From Agapanthus africanus (Eukaryota; Streptophyta; Magnoliopsida; Asparagales; Amaryllidaceae): 64,000 nt of DNA. Position 1 is the stretch's first letter; every line of letters starts with the position of its first letter. The stretch spans positions 111,185,241 through 111,249,240 of the forward strand of contig JASDDO010000016.1 of assembly GCA_030015575.1 (NCBI GenBank), written 5' to 3'. The notes under the pieces were generated by a model that saw only the letters and a program-made list of their open reading frames with translations, was not told the origin of the DNA and did not search any database. Positions 45,582 through 58,705 of this stretch are shown piece by piece. Made by a program: the position numbers and the translations under genes.

Positions 45582-48360
45582 TTTAGCGTATGCTCTTGCA
45601 AAATCAGATTGGTTATTATCTTATCTAATCAGGATGGCTCCCACTGTTTTTATCAAATCTTCCTTCAAACCCTAAAAGGAAAGACTAGCCGGGATTAATT
45701 ACACCCTACAACTTCGCCGATCTTTCAGTTAGGCCAGTGTCGGTACATTGAGGGAGGTTCCCCGTGCTTTCGCACGGACCTAATTAAAGTAAACCTCGTT
45801 TTCCCAGAGGCGTAACCCTGTTGACACCTTTCTAGACACCTACTTGATCGGCTAATTGTCCTGTGTAAAACTCTCTCGGGAGTAACAATTACTCGCAGTG
45901 GGTATCGGGATCCAACTATCTCATAGAAGGTATGCAATCTCATTGCAAATTTCAACACTTGAAATTCCCGATAATATTTTTCCCCTAACGTGCTATGACC
46001 TTGACGAAAGCCAACAAACCATAGCCCGTTAGTCAAGTTCAACCCGTACATTTCTTGACTGAATTAAACCCACCCGCACGACCCTTGACGAAAGCCAACA
46101 AAGCCGTACGACTACCCTAATCCAGTCGCATCATATGCAGCAGATAAGCAGCATATAGCTACCGCACACTACACCTTGACGAAAGCCAACAAATGTAGCA
46201 CGAATACTATATACAACTTATCTGAAATGACGGAGGGCTACGACAGGTTTTTCTGAAAACCTATTGCGTAATGAACTTGATATCGTTGTAGAATCGCGTG
46301 AATTTTGAAATGGAGTGATTTTGAGGCTTTCATTAGTTTTGCTAAAGAGGTCACTTCCGGTGAAGGGATCTCGGCTCTTTCCTTAAGGAATAAGGTGCAT
46401 TGAAGTTTCAAAAGTTTTGCTTTTGAAGTTTTGCTAAAGAGGTCACTTCCGGTGAAGGGATCTCGGCTCTTTCCTTAAGGAATAAGGTGCAGGATATATC
46501 ATATACATCGCTATGCAAAGCAAAACTTCAAAAGCAGTCAAAAGTCAAACCGAGTATTGTAGCATCTGCCAGTTTTTCTAAAGAGGTCACTCCTGGTGAA
46601 GGGATCTCGGCTCTTTCCCCATCGAATAAGGTGCAGGGTATATCATATATACCGCTATGCAAAGCAAAACTGTAGCTACCCTTTTTTAGTTGAAAATTTG
46701 ATTCTACAACATTTTTTAGGTTTCTTATCTTTCATTAATCACATTAATGAAGTCCCATCATTTAATTCACCTAAACATCACAGATAAATACGACGTACAC
46801 TTATGCCATCCGCATTCGCCCCGATGTCCCCTCGTGCACCATTAGGTTAGGTAACTAACGGCAGAGCAGGGCAGGGCTAGCGTGGGTGTAAAACATAAGT
46901 AACGCCTATATAATATATCATATATACTATATACAGTATTTTTCACAGAACATATCTAATGATCACATCACAGATATCGCAACAGAAACATAGACATAAT
47001 GTGGGATATACTAGGACGTCCGTATTTAGTATTTAGCCAACAACAGAAAATACGGATTCCACAGTTGCGATGAATAGCCAAGCCCACACCCTAGACTCCT
47101 ACGAGAGCGGCAAGCGACCCTACCAATTCTGGAGTTTAGGAGACCCGGTCTCGACTCCTCGAGATGGCCTCCCACTGAACCCCAGAACCCGGTCACCTGT
47201 GCTCCCCTCTTTGGGTCCATCCTAATGCGAAAAAGTAAATAATATACAACACTGGTGGCATCAACCTCAACCCGGAAGTGCCCCGAATAAAAGAATATTA
47301 CATTACATTTGAATTTACATGAATGAAAAATAAAAATCTTATCTCACATAAAACCCCCCGGCTATTCAATCGCGACAATCCTGCACACCATATCTCAGCA
47401 ACACATAATATCATATATCATCAACGTAAGTAAGTATGCGTACCCCAATTGTCGTTGATGTAGGCAATGAAACCGGCAATATCGACATACTACACTTACG
47501 GTCACAGAAAAGAAAGTGTAAAACTACAATATTTGGAATCCACATTCTCTTTAGACATCGTAAATGCGAAATATCACATATTTCGTATTTCATGCCTAAC
47601 TATATGAATTCCACATATTGTATCACATTCCAGATAAATAGACAGTATTAAAGTTTTCGAACGAATGACCAAATACCCAAAATTCCCTAAAGCTCAACAC
47701 TTGAGCGGAGTTCAAAAACCCGGAGTGTGACATAGTAGTAGCGGTCCAGCCGTAGAAGGGTCAAGCCAACGCCTTACATGTGGCACGCCGTACTGCCCCA
47801 AACCCTAAGGTTCAAAAGGCAGTTCAAGACGGTCACATAATCGAGTTAAGGTTTGTTGTCTTCTAGAGGGTCCACCATAAAACTTGCACGTATTTCCGAA
47901 AGATTAAAACCCCGTGACAAAGTGAGTAAATGATACTCGTTCGAACAATTCAATACTTTCTAAATTACCCGGAAAGAAACACGAAATCAAAATTCCGATC
48001 GAATTGAAGAGTCCAAAACCATCCCTAGAATATTCAGCACTAAATTCAGGTTAAAAATACCTAAAAATATATACAAGCAGTTATAAGCATTACTGTATAA
48101 AAATAAAAAAATATAGCCTCTGTATGGCCGCGGAGCCGCGGCCCAAGCAAGCTTTGGCCGCGTTTCCGCGGTGGAAGTAACTGTTCATGGGCTCGTTTTT
48201 TTTACAGTTGTGCTTATATTTACCTGCTGAATTTTTTAAGGATTTTTAATTCTGAAAAATGACAGATTTTAAAAATTGTCTAGAGAGTGCTAAAAATCCG
48301 TATTTTCCGGTTCGATCGGAGTTTTAACTTCGTTAAAGTGTCGCCTAATGTTCTAGGTCA
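45582..48360 (-). other. Leader of element B
   Basis: As for B', but with an additional partial copy of the GATCCCTTCACCGGGAGTG module (46335-46400, 46420-46515, 46565-46675). Hairpin repeats with TTTC loops lie at 45999-46017, 46083-46101 and 46174-46192; the GNRA-type hairpin at 45762-45777; the GC hairpin at 48126-48176. Confidence 0.75.
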
Positions 48361-48372
48361 GCTCTGATACCA
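48361..48372 (-). promoter_or_regulatory. Primer-binding site of B
   Basis: TGGTATCAGAGC on the minus strand, one base from the LTR start at 48374. Confidence 0.9.
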
Positions 48373-48870
48373 ATGTTGGGTTTACCTAGCACCTCATGAA
48401 GGGTTTGGAAGCATCACATGTACCAAAGATTAAATTTTTAGGGTGCTAAGTAAGCATACAAAGAATCATTCCTAGAAAAATTAGGGTTTCAAAAACAACA
48501 CTTCATCACAAGTAGATTAAGCTAGGGTTTTGAGAGTACAACCTTTGTAGCTCCCTACGCTAGACTCCTCGGCTACTTGGGGTTTGGAAAAAGTCCGCTT
48601 GAACTCCTCTAGGTCCACAATGATCCACCCGGAGTCCGCTTTGTCCAAGCTTGCAACTTCACTTTATCAAGAGAATGAAATGAAGCTAACACTCTAAACA
48701 AGTGGGCAAGACTTGTGTAGAATGGTGTTGTGGTGGCTTTTCTCACTTCAAAATCTTAACTTGATGAGTAATTTGCTCACTAGATAAATCTAGAGAGCAA
48801 AAGATGAAGGAGGAAGAAGATGGTGGCCTTTTAGAATAAGAGTAAAGATAAAACTCTCTTGAGAAAATAG

Positions 48871-48872
<2 letters not shown>

Positions 48873-48957
<85 letters not shown>
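48873..48957. repeat. (AT)n microsatellite
   Basis: About 42 AT units; longer than its partner at 40530-40593. Confidence 0.95.
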
Positions 48958-48959
<2 letters not shown>

Positions 48960-49139
48960 CCTCTCATCTCAAACCATGGTTGAACAATAAGGATATTATT
49001 GAACTTGAGTTAAAACCCAAAAGGAAAGTTAATCCATGGTTAAATGGTGGGTGAGCATGGTTAGGTCAAAGAAGAGTGTAGAAAGAAACCATGAATTATC
49101 CTTTCCTTTTTTTTTGTTTTAAAACAAATGCAATAATAA

Positions 49140-49217
<78 letters not shown>
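49140..49217. repeat. (CATA)n and (AT)n compound microsatellite
   Basis: Counterpart of 40776-40870, shorter. Confidence 0.95.
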
Positions 49218-49221
<4 letters not shown>

Positions 49222-50607
49222 CATGGTTTGAGTCTTATATTGCCACCATTTTCTATGTATATACAACCATGAAGGATGATGTATGTATGTATGTGTACAT
49301 GCACATCCATATGTGCATGAATCAAGAAAGAATGCATACATGCATGCATACATCCATAAATACAAGAAAGGATTTCTAGTGAGAAACTAATGGTTAAATG
49401 ATAAATCAACACTTGATTTATCAATCCGGCCATATCACATACGACCCAACCAAAAGCAAGCCTCCCGATTAATATACGGTATCTCATACGCGCATTTTAA
49501 CCGGGTCCATGCGCATATCGCATACGCGCATCACAACGTTTCGCCTGGACTAGGTAACTCCTTTGTGGGACTCTAAGACTCGTCAATACGCCGGCAGTGG
49601 GTGATGATCATATTAAGCACCCCCAAGCCGCAAGCGGTCAGCTAAACGTAACGGCCACCCGGGTATTGAGCGATCAGAAGAAAACAAGCGAACCTGCTAT
49701 AACTCCCGTCGAGCCAACCGGCAACACTACCCGTGCAGTCCGGTCTCCTCGTCTGATATGTCGCATATCTAGTCTAGGGGTGGTAAACGTCAAACCCCAA
49801 TAACCGATAAGTCATGCCGATGTGAGGCTCATAACGGGTCGAGAAACTACTGGTAACACTTACCAGTAAATCTCTAATCAGCCCTGGCCAGGGACTTCCC
49901 TGTTATGGCCAATCGAGCACAGCGCAATATCAACCCCCAATACCGGGAGAGACGAAACCCCTCCTATCGCTCATTGCCTCCATGTGACTCGGGACTGTAC
50001 CCAAAAACCACCGTTTTTCACGCCCTCATGGACGTGGTAAGGTGGAAATCAAAGCACAGTGGGAATCACATAAGACTCTATGACGATCCCGGGTCTACAG
50101 ACTAACCTGCACAAGTGTCACCTGAGAACTGCCATCTGACGTGAGGTATAATACCATCTGGGAGTTCTCGGCGAGTCCGTCCAGTGTACCCAGTCTCCAC
50201 TGAGCACCCGTATACCCTCTCTGATGTCAAACACCAATGGATATGGGAACATCCATCGTCCATCTCATGGGTCGAGAAGCGTATACGCTAGTCTACACTG
50301 GTATATCAATGCCCCGTCTCGATACACCTACGACTAGGGACCTTGAAGGATGTACTTATGGACTACCATGTCCCTACTAGTATGATCCGCATCATAGTCC
50401 AGGTAGTCAAGCACACATCCTAAGGGCTTTACCAACATGTAACTTCAAGACAGTATAAAGAGACAAGTATACATGTTAATATAAAGAGCAACCAGATAGC
50501 ATACTATCATATCGAGCAAGAAAGTCATCTCTATATATGTCCAAGCATCCAATATAATATACATCATCTGTACAATACTGGCCTCTAGGGCATACATACA
50601 ACTAACA

Positions 50608-51384
50608 GGGTACAGTTCCGAGGCACATGGAGGCAATGAGTGATAGGTGGGGTTTCGTCTCTCCCGGTATTGGGGGTTGATGTTGCGGTATGCTCCATTG
50701 GCTATAACTGGAAGTCCCTGGCCAGAGTTGTTGAGATTTACTGATAAGAGTTATTGATAGTTTCTCTATCTGTTATGAGCCATATACTGGCATGACTTAT
50801 TGAGTTATTGGGGTTGGCGATACCATCCCTAGAATCGATATGCAACATATTTGACGAAGTGACCGGACTGTATGGTAAGTGTTGCCAGTTGGCTCAATGG
50901 GAGTTTTGACAGGTTCGCTTGTTTTTCTTCTGATCGCTCAATACCTGGGAGCCGTTACGTACAACTAGTGCCGCTGACGGTTTGTGGGTATGTGATATGA
51001 TCACTGCCTACTGCTAGCGTATTGGCGAGTCTTAGAGTCCCACAGAAGGGTTTCCTAGCTCATGCGAAATGATGTGGGGTGCATATGGGATATGCACGGG
51101 AGCTCGATTAAATACGTGTATTTGATACCGTATTTTAATCGGGCGTTTTCTATATGGTCGGGTCATATGTGATATGACCGGATTATTAAATCAAGTGTTG
51201 ATGTAATATTATTGACTTTTTAGCTCATTTATTTAAAACCTTTTCTTTGTAATGTATGCATGAATGTATGTATGTATATATGTTGATATAAATGCACACA
51301 TGCATGCATACATGTCTCATGGTTGATGATACAATAGAGATGGCAATGCAAGACTCACATGGTGAAATATTTATATATTTTGTT
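50608..51384 (+). mobile_element. LTR fragment F1
   Basis: Middle part of a copia LTR, from GGGTACAGTTCCGAGG to an AT-rich stretch TTATATATTTTGTT. It resembles the D LTR from about 18350 on. It is the flank into which B inserted, and it is an inverted copy of 52034-52748. Confidence 0.75.
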
Positions 51385-52748
51385 TAGGGTTTGGCTTGCA
51401 TCAAACATGCCATAACAAAAATTTAGGGGTGCTAAACAAAACCAACCATGAATCGAACTAGAAAATTAGGGTAACAAGAACTAGTATCACATACTAACAA
51501 GTGTCTAACACTAAGAGGAAAGTAATGCAACCTTTGTAGACCTCCTCTTATGACTCCTTGGATCAACTTGGTGTTTGAACGTGTTCGCTTGAAACCTTCG
51601 AAGTCCACGACGATCCACTACGGAGTCCCTTGGCTCAATCTCCTAGCTTTACTTGATCTAAATGGAAGTGGAGCAAACAACCTACACTAGTGGGCTAGAT
51701 TAATATAGATTGGTGATGTGGGTTTGGATCTCACTTAGAAAAACTTTCTTTTGTGTTCTTCACTCACTTGAAAAAGCTAGAGAGCTTGAATGAGGAAGAA
51801 GAAGGAGAATGGCTAAGCTTGAGCTCTTTTGATAATTCTCACAATAATAATGATAAAAGAAAATAAATATGAGAGAGTCACACTCACCCACAAACATGGT
51901 TATAAAATATCTAGATATTTTTAATATTGAGTTAAAGAACAAATAGAAAATAGATCATGGTTAATCCTAGGTCAAGTAAAGAAGAGTGTAGAAACCTATC
52001 CATGATTTATTCCCATTTTCCTTTTTCTCAATAAACAAAATATATAAATATTTCACCATGTGAGTCTTGCATTGCCATCTCCATTGTATCATCAACCATG
52101 AGACATGTATTCATGCATGTGTGCATTTATATCAACATACATACATACATACATGCATACATCATAAAGAAAATGTTTTAAATAAATGAGCTAAAAAGTC
52201 AATAATATTAAATCAACACTTGATTTAATAATTCGGTCATATCACATACGACCCGACCATATAGAAAACGCCCGATTAAAATACGGTTTCAAATACACGT
52301 ATTTAATCGAGCTCCCGTGCATATCCCATATGCACCCCACATCATTTCGCATGAGCTAGGAAACCCCCTGTGGGACTCTAAGACTCGTCAATACGCTAGC
52401 AGTAGGCAGTGATCATATCACATACCCACAAACCGTCAGCGGCACTAGCTGTACGTAACGGCTCCCAGGTATTGAGCGATCAGAAGAAAAACAAGCGAAC
52501 CTGTCAAAACTCCCGTTGAGCCAACTGGCAACACTTACCGTACAGTTCGTTCTCTTCGTCAGATATGCTGCATATCGAGTCTAGGGATGGTATCGTCGAC
52601 CCCAATAACTCAATAAGTCATGCCGGTATATGGCTCATAACAGATCGAGAAACTACCGATAACTCTTATCAGTAAATCTCAATAGCCCTGGCCAGGGACT
52701 TCCTGTTATAGCCAATCGAGCATAGCGCAACATCAACCCCCAATACTG
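51385..52748 (-). mobile_element. LTR fragment F2, inverted relative to F1
   Basis: On the minus strand it runs from the CAGTATTGGGGGTTGATG block to an end near 51380, where TGTTTAGGGTTTGG looks like an LTR end. Its 52034-52748 part mirrors F1; the rest (51385-52033) is unique. The 5' third of the LTR is missing. Its last bases, TACTG (52744-52748), flank element G. Confidence 0.65.
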
Positions 52749-53417
52749 TGTTGGCTATAGTGCCCTCAAGGCAATTATCGTAATCGCAGTTAGGTGATTA
52801 TGATGATTGAGGGAGGACTTATACCGGTAGGGCAGTCTTACTCGAGATGATAGTATACTATCTGGTTTGTCTTTATCATCACTATTACATGTTGATAGAG
52901 CCCATAGGATTCTTGCTTGACTACCAGCATTATGATGGCGATCATATACGTGAGAGCTAGGTGGTCTATAAGCACATCCTTAAATGTCCCTAGTCGTGGG
53001 AGTATCGAGACTGGGCATCAATACTCCAGTGTAGACTAGTGTATACTTATCGAGACCCTGACGAGGGGTGGTGGCCAGGTCTCACAAGCCATTGGTGTTA
53101 GTTTGTTCACCTAAGATAGTATAAAGGTGTTCATTGCATTATGAGTACACTGGACGGACTCGCCGGGAACCTGCTAGTTGGTATTATACCTATTGTCAGA
53201 TAGCAGTTCCCAGGTGACATGTGTACAGGTTGGTCTATCGACCTGAGATTGTCATTTGTCTCATGTGAGTTCCCACTGTACTTTGATTACTACCCTACCA
53301 CGGCTCAAAGGAGTCGTGCAAAAAGGTTTTAGTTGGGTACATTCCCATGCCACATGGAGGCAGTGATCGGATCGTCGGGGATTCGTCTCTCCCGATATTG
53401 GGGGTTGATGTCGCGCG
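52749..53417 (+). mobile_element. LTR of element G, first part
   Basis: It starts TGTTGGCTATAGTGCCCTCA and runs to GGGGTTGATGTCGCGCG, where element C is inserted. It is of the A/C LTR group and continues at 63347. Confidence 0.85.
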
Positions 53418-55517
53418 TGTTGGATATAGTGCCCTCAAATTCAATTATTGGATCGCAGGCACGTGATTGCAATGATTGAGGGAGGACCTATGCCGGTAGG
53501 GCAGTCTTACTCAAGATGATAGTATGCTATCTGGTTTATTTTTATCATCGTGTACATGCTTTAGGTGATGTTATAGATCACTATTGCATGTTGATAGGGC
53601 CCTTAGGATTCTTGCTTGACTGCCAGCAGTATGATGGCGATCATATACGTGGGAGCTGAGGTTTATAAGCACATCCTTAAAATTGGTCCCTAGTCGTGGG
53701 AGTTTTGAGCCAGGGCATCGATACTCCAGAGTAGACTAGTGTATACAGTCGAGACCCCGACGAGGGGCGGTGGCCGGTCTCATAAGCCATTGGTGTCAGT
53801 TGGATCACCTATGATGTATACAGGTACTCATTGGGTTATGAGTACACCGGACAGGATTCGCCGGGAACATGCTAGTTGGTACTATACCTGACGTCAAATA
53901 GCAGTTCCCTGGTGACATGTGTACAGGTTAGTTCATGGACCTGAGATCATCATTTGTCTCATGTGAGTTCCCACTGTGCTTTGATTACTACCCTACCACG
54001 GCTCAAAGGAGTCGTGAAAATAGGTTTTAGTTGGGTACAGTCCCGAGCCACATGGAGGCAGTGAGTGGATCGGCAGGGGTTTCGTTTCTCCCGGTATTGG
54101 GGGTGAGATCGCGCTGTGTCTAGGAGAGCCATTACACGATGTCTTTGGCCAAGGTAGGAGATTTACTGGTAGGTATTCCAGTAGTATCTCAGGGTGTTCT
54201 GGGCTACACTCCGAAATGACTTGTACCACCTTTGGGGGTCTGACTTTTACCAACCCCCTAGGCCCGACATGAGATACTCATAGACGAACGGACCGGACTG
54301 TACGAATATTGTCACTGACAGGCTCAGTAGGGTGTTAGGATGAGTTCGCTCATCGACCTCCCTTTAAGTCAATACCTGGTGGCCCGTTACGTAAAGCTAG
54401 TGCCACTGACGTGCTAGTGGTTAAATCCATAGCCAGTATATTGACGAGTCTTTAGAGTCCCCCACAGACAGTTTCTTACGTTTCGGGCGAAACGTTGTAG
54501 AGGCCGTATGGATTTATGGCAGGGTTCGAACATACGCGTGCACTTGTGCACATGTCATGGTTCGGACGGATAATACTAGCGGGCTTTGGTTTAAGCCGGA
54601 TCCTAGTATTATACTGTGTAGATTTTGTCTCATTGCATTTGTATTCGGTCGGAATACAAATGCGGGTATGTGTATACAGTTGCGGGGTTATCCTCTAATT
54701 TATTACGGGATCGCCTTTTGAAGTTGCCAGTTTGCATTCCATTTCGGCCATTTTCCTTTCATTCTTTTCTTGGCTGATTTTTGCATTGAGGGGGGGGGGG
54801 GCTTATTTGCAAAGTGGGGATTTATAAAAGGAAGGGGTTTTCTGTGGTCACCGGAGGCCCAGGCCATTCCGGCAACTTCTCATGGTTTCTTGATTGATTG
54901 AGTGATTTGTGAGCCATCTTGTAGCATTTATTGCTTTAGATATTGGTTGTGATCTTGTGTGCTTATGGTCACCATTTTATTGCTCCTACACTCACCACCA
55001 CCATTCCTTTTATTGCCATGGCCGAGCCGTTTTTAAGCAGCCCCTCATTCTTTTGGGTGTGGGAATTTTGATCTCATTTCATTACTACAAAATTCCTAAG
55101 CTCCTTTTTCATTGCTCATTTCATCTCCACCCAAAGTGGAAACTTCGATTAACCCTTGAGACAAAGTGTTCTACGTATATTCTACAGCAATCTTGGACAC
55201 GTCGGTTAGCAAACTTCGTGTCCGAGTTGCCTCGGTTCAGAGGCGGAAGCCCGTAAAAAGACTCATTGATGTGGTGTCCTTCCGACGAGGAGACCAGAGA
55301 TTGGAGATGCCGCGAGGAGTTTGGGATGGTGGCCAAAGACCGAAGGACACGGATCTATCGGTATAGCCTTTCTAACCCTTCTCTAGTTAGCTAGTTTGTG
55401 TTAATAGTTCGATCCGGATGAAAGTATACGATAGCGCCCATTTCAAGTTTATGAAAAAGTTTTTGTTTCCGCATTTTGGCCTCGGATTGACGGCCAGGGA
55501 GCTACTGTAGACTTACA
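53418..55517 (+). repeat. 5' LTR of element C
   Basis: Starts TGTTGGATATAGTGCCCTC, ends GTAGACTTACA. A G-run lies at about 54789-54801. Confidence 0.9.
54821..54830 (+). promoter_or_regulatory. Probable TATA box in the C 5' LTR
   Basis: TTTATAAAAG; the same sequence is in the 3' LTR at 62646-62655. Confidence 0.55.
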
Positions 55518-55530
55518 TGGTATCAGAGCC
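55518..55530 (+). promoter_or_regulatory. Primer-binding site of element C
   Basis: TGGTATCAGAGCC abutting the LTR end. Confidence 0.9.
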
Positions 55531-57806
55531 ACGCCATTAACCTTTACTAGCTTGTTCTAACATATTTGAAACATCGATCGATCAAAATTTCCGAAACCGC
55601 ATTTTCATTTTCTGAGTTTCTGTCGAAATTTTTTTGTGGTCGAAAAATTATTTTGGGTATGTCAGAAAATCAAGCAGGCTTTTTTAAGACATCTGTAGAA
55701 ATTTAGTATTGTGAATCCACAGTAACGCCACGGAACCGCGACAATAACCACGTTATGGCTGCGGTTCCGCCGCTGTTATGTGGCTTCAGTGCACTATTTT
55801 TCTTGTGCTGGTCTTTTGTGTGAAAATGTGGTTTCTGGAATTTTTAGTTTTGGCCCAGATTATTTTGAGTACTGGATTTGTACTTAGGGCCCACTTCGGG
55901 AAATTTTGTCAATAGAAATTTTAAATACGTTAGTTTACAGTACTTACATTATATCGGCGACCGTGAATGTCATTTGAGCGGTAAATCTTGTCTAATTGCT
56001 ATAGCTCTTTTAGACGGATTTGCGAACGTGACATTCACATTGATGTTCTGTGTTGTGCTGTGTTGTTGCGGATTTGTCGTGGTGGATATCCTAGATGCAA
56101 TGGTAGTACAGTTTGGTTATATTTGTACATTTGATATTGCGGGGCGAGCGTCCGACATGTGGACTGCCGTCACTGCCTGTTTGTATATTATTCTTTTGGG
56201 GCACGACCGGGTTGAGGTTGATGTACCCGTTGTATATATTTTATTTTCTGTACTAGGATTACCCCGCGGTGGGGTGCACGGATAGCCGGGTTCTAGAGGG
56301 CAACGAGCCCGCATCTCATGGCTTTGAGACGGAGGGGTTTCACTCTAGAATTGGCGGGCTATTCGCCGCACTCGTAGGGGGTATAGGTTGACCCAAGGAG
56401 GGGTGCTCAGGTTAGCGGATTCCGTGAAGTGCTGGGTGGTCTATTCACTTTGTTGAAGGGGGCTGCCTCGGTTCAGGTTTTGGCGGGTAACTTGCCGCGC
56501 CTGTAGGGGTCTAGGATTTCATTGCACAGGCTATCCACACGACCAGGGGAATGTCGGGTTTCATTTGTGGCTCAATGAAACCCGGGGATCCCAGATAATT
56601 TGTTCTGTGATGCTTATTACACTCCGTGATGTTGCATTTTATCATGCCTTAAGCAATTATTATATATTGATATATATACTAGTAGATGTTGTATATGTTT
56701 TACACCCGCGCTAGTCCAGTCCTCGCTCTGTCGTTAGTTAAGTAACCTAACGGGTGACGATGGGACCTAGTGGCGAATGCGGATGGCTACATCATATTTT
56801 CGTTCTTTTGTGGTGTGATTAATTGATGGGACTGCATTGATTCGGATCAATGCAAGCTAAATAAACCTGTTTGATATTGTTGGAACAATTTTTCAAAAAG
56901 CTGTTATTAAAAGGACGTTCTCTTTTGTTTTGCACAGTGGTATTCGGTTATGAATATCCAGCACCTTAGTCGACGAGGTAAGGGCCGAGATCCCTTCACC
57001 GGGAGTGACCCCTTGGGCAGAAGTTTGCGTCAGGGTGATAACTTCACTATAGTCGTTTACTTTTTGCTTTGCATCGTGGTATTCAGTTGGAATATCCTGC
57101 ACCTCATTCTACGGGGAAAGAGCCGAGATCCCTTCACCAGGAGTGACCTCTTTAGCAAAGGTTTTCGCCACTATATTTTTATAAAAAGCTATCCGGTTCC
57201 TTCAACGATATCAAGTTCATTACGTTAAAGGTTTTTCGCCAAAAACCAATCATAGCCCTCCGTCATTTCAGACGTGTAGCACTTAGTATTCATGCTATGT
57301 TTGTTGGCCAAAGTCAAGGCATAGTGTATGGTAGTTATTTGTTAGCTTTCTGTTGCATAGATAGATGCATTGGTTTAGGACAGTCGTACCACTTTGTTGG
57401 CCAAAGTCAAGGGTGTATACGGGTGGGTCTGAATCAATCAGGGCAATGACGGGTAGAACTTGACTTGCGGGTTATGATTTGTTGGCCAAAGTCAAGGTCA
57501 TAAACCGCTTGGGGTAAAAATCACATCGGGAGTTTCTAAAGAAACTGAAACTTGCCAGATATGCGCATACCTTCTGGTGTGTGATAACGTGAATAGATTC
57601 CATCACGTTATCATGCGATGATAGTTGGATCCCGATTCCCATTGATGAGTTGGTTTACTCCTCGGGTGATCCCGACTAATTCTTCTTTCAGGTTTGGAGG
57701 AGAATTTGAGGATACAGTGGGAGGTTTCCTGATTAGATAAATTGGTAACCATTCTGATCTAGATTAGAGTGCATGCAGAGTGTTTCTTTTCTCTCTCTTT
57801 GGCAGC
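55531..57806 (+). other. Leader of element C, with three hairpin repeats
   Basis: Non-coding. GC hairpin (about 55727-55775), a GGGGCACGACCGGGTTGAGG block (near 56198), CGTTAG...CTAACG hairpin (56732-56752), two copies of the GATCCCTTCACCGGGAGTG module (about 56925-57018 and 57072-57160). Three TTGTTGGCCAAAGTCAAGG repeats lie at 57301-57319, 57394-57412 and 57479-57497. The GNRA hairpin block of B, D and E is missing. Ends CTCTCTCTTTGGCAGCGACC. Confidence 0.75.
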
Positions 57807-57889
57807 GACCATGGCCTGACCCTAGACTATGACTCAGTGACCAAGTTAACCGAACCTTGTTAAAAACACTGGCTTTTGGATTGTCAGAG

Positions 57890-58705
57890 TTGCATACCTC
57901 ATTGCCACTCCTACTTTTACCCTTTTTCTCCGGAACATTTCGTGTCACTACGAACGTCCACTTCCATTGGATAAAACCATCGTATGGTTATATACGAACT
58001 CGAAGGAACTTGTTCCAGATTCGAGGATGGTTTCCGGTTCTGGAGAAAATGAATAGGACTATTCAGTTGTCTTTCCTTTTACCTTCTCTCAGGTTGCGAG
58101 TATTCCTTGGATTAGGATGGTACACCTATTATACTTATTGGATAGTCTTCTTCCAAACCATAGGCAGGTGCCGAAAGGTGGGGAAGGAAGAAAACCAATC
58201 AGCCTAAGTGAGGTGTACAGAAGGTAATAAGTAAAGACAAAATAAAGGGATTAGAAAGAGGGCAAAGTAAATTGCGACTGCTATTCACGACCAAACCAAG
58301 TATTTCATCGCCATTCCTATTTCACCTTTGTATTTCTTCGGAACACCCCATATCAGTACGAAGATCCACAGTTTATTGGATACTCCATCGTATGGTTATA
58401 TACGAACTCGAAGGGACTTGTTCCAGTTCGGGGATCGATTCTGGTTCAGGAGAAATAGGAATGAGGTTTATTCAGTTGTATTTTATCTTTACCTTCTCTC
58501 GGGTTGCGAGTGCTCCTTGGATTAGGACAGTACACCTATTACGCTAATTGGATAGTCTTCTTCCAAACCATAGGCTGGTACCGAACGGTAGGGAAGGAAG
58601 AAAACCATTTAGCCTAAGAGGGTGTACAGAAGGTAATGAGTAAAGACAAATAAAGGGATTTGGAGAGATGGCAAAGAAATGTATGGTTACAGTCATGAAT
58701 CTGGA
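57890..58705 (+). repeat. About 408-bp direct duplication in place of gag, element C
   Basis: CGTATGGTTATATACGAACT starts at 57981 and 58389, period 408. It is homologous to the pair in element A. On the minus strand both copies show the same LRL.GFLPS.PFGT.LWFGRRLSN peptide core, with one stop in the second copy. Confidence 0.75.

Larger units (their letters stand above)
36816..50607 (-). mobile_element. Element B and truncated copy B', tandem and sharing an LTR
   Basis: On the minus strand: LTR (50607-48374), primer site, leader, gag-less pol, polypurine tract, LTR (42260-40028), then a second primer site (40026-40014), leader and the start of pol (to about 36816), where the second copy is cut. 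The middle LTR is thus the 3' LTR of B and the 5' LTR of B'. This arises by unequal recombination between LTRs. GGGTA at 50608-50612 would be the right target site; its mate is lost. Confidence 0.85.
48374..50607 (-). repeat. 5' LTR of element B
   Basis: 2,234 bp, about 98 percent like 40028-42260 by eye; the clearest differences are in the AT runs (48873-48957, 49140-49217). Its outer edge at 50607 abuts an unrelated LTR piece. Confidence 0.9.
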
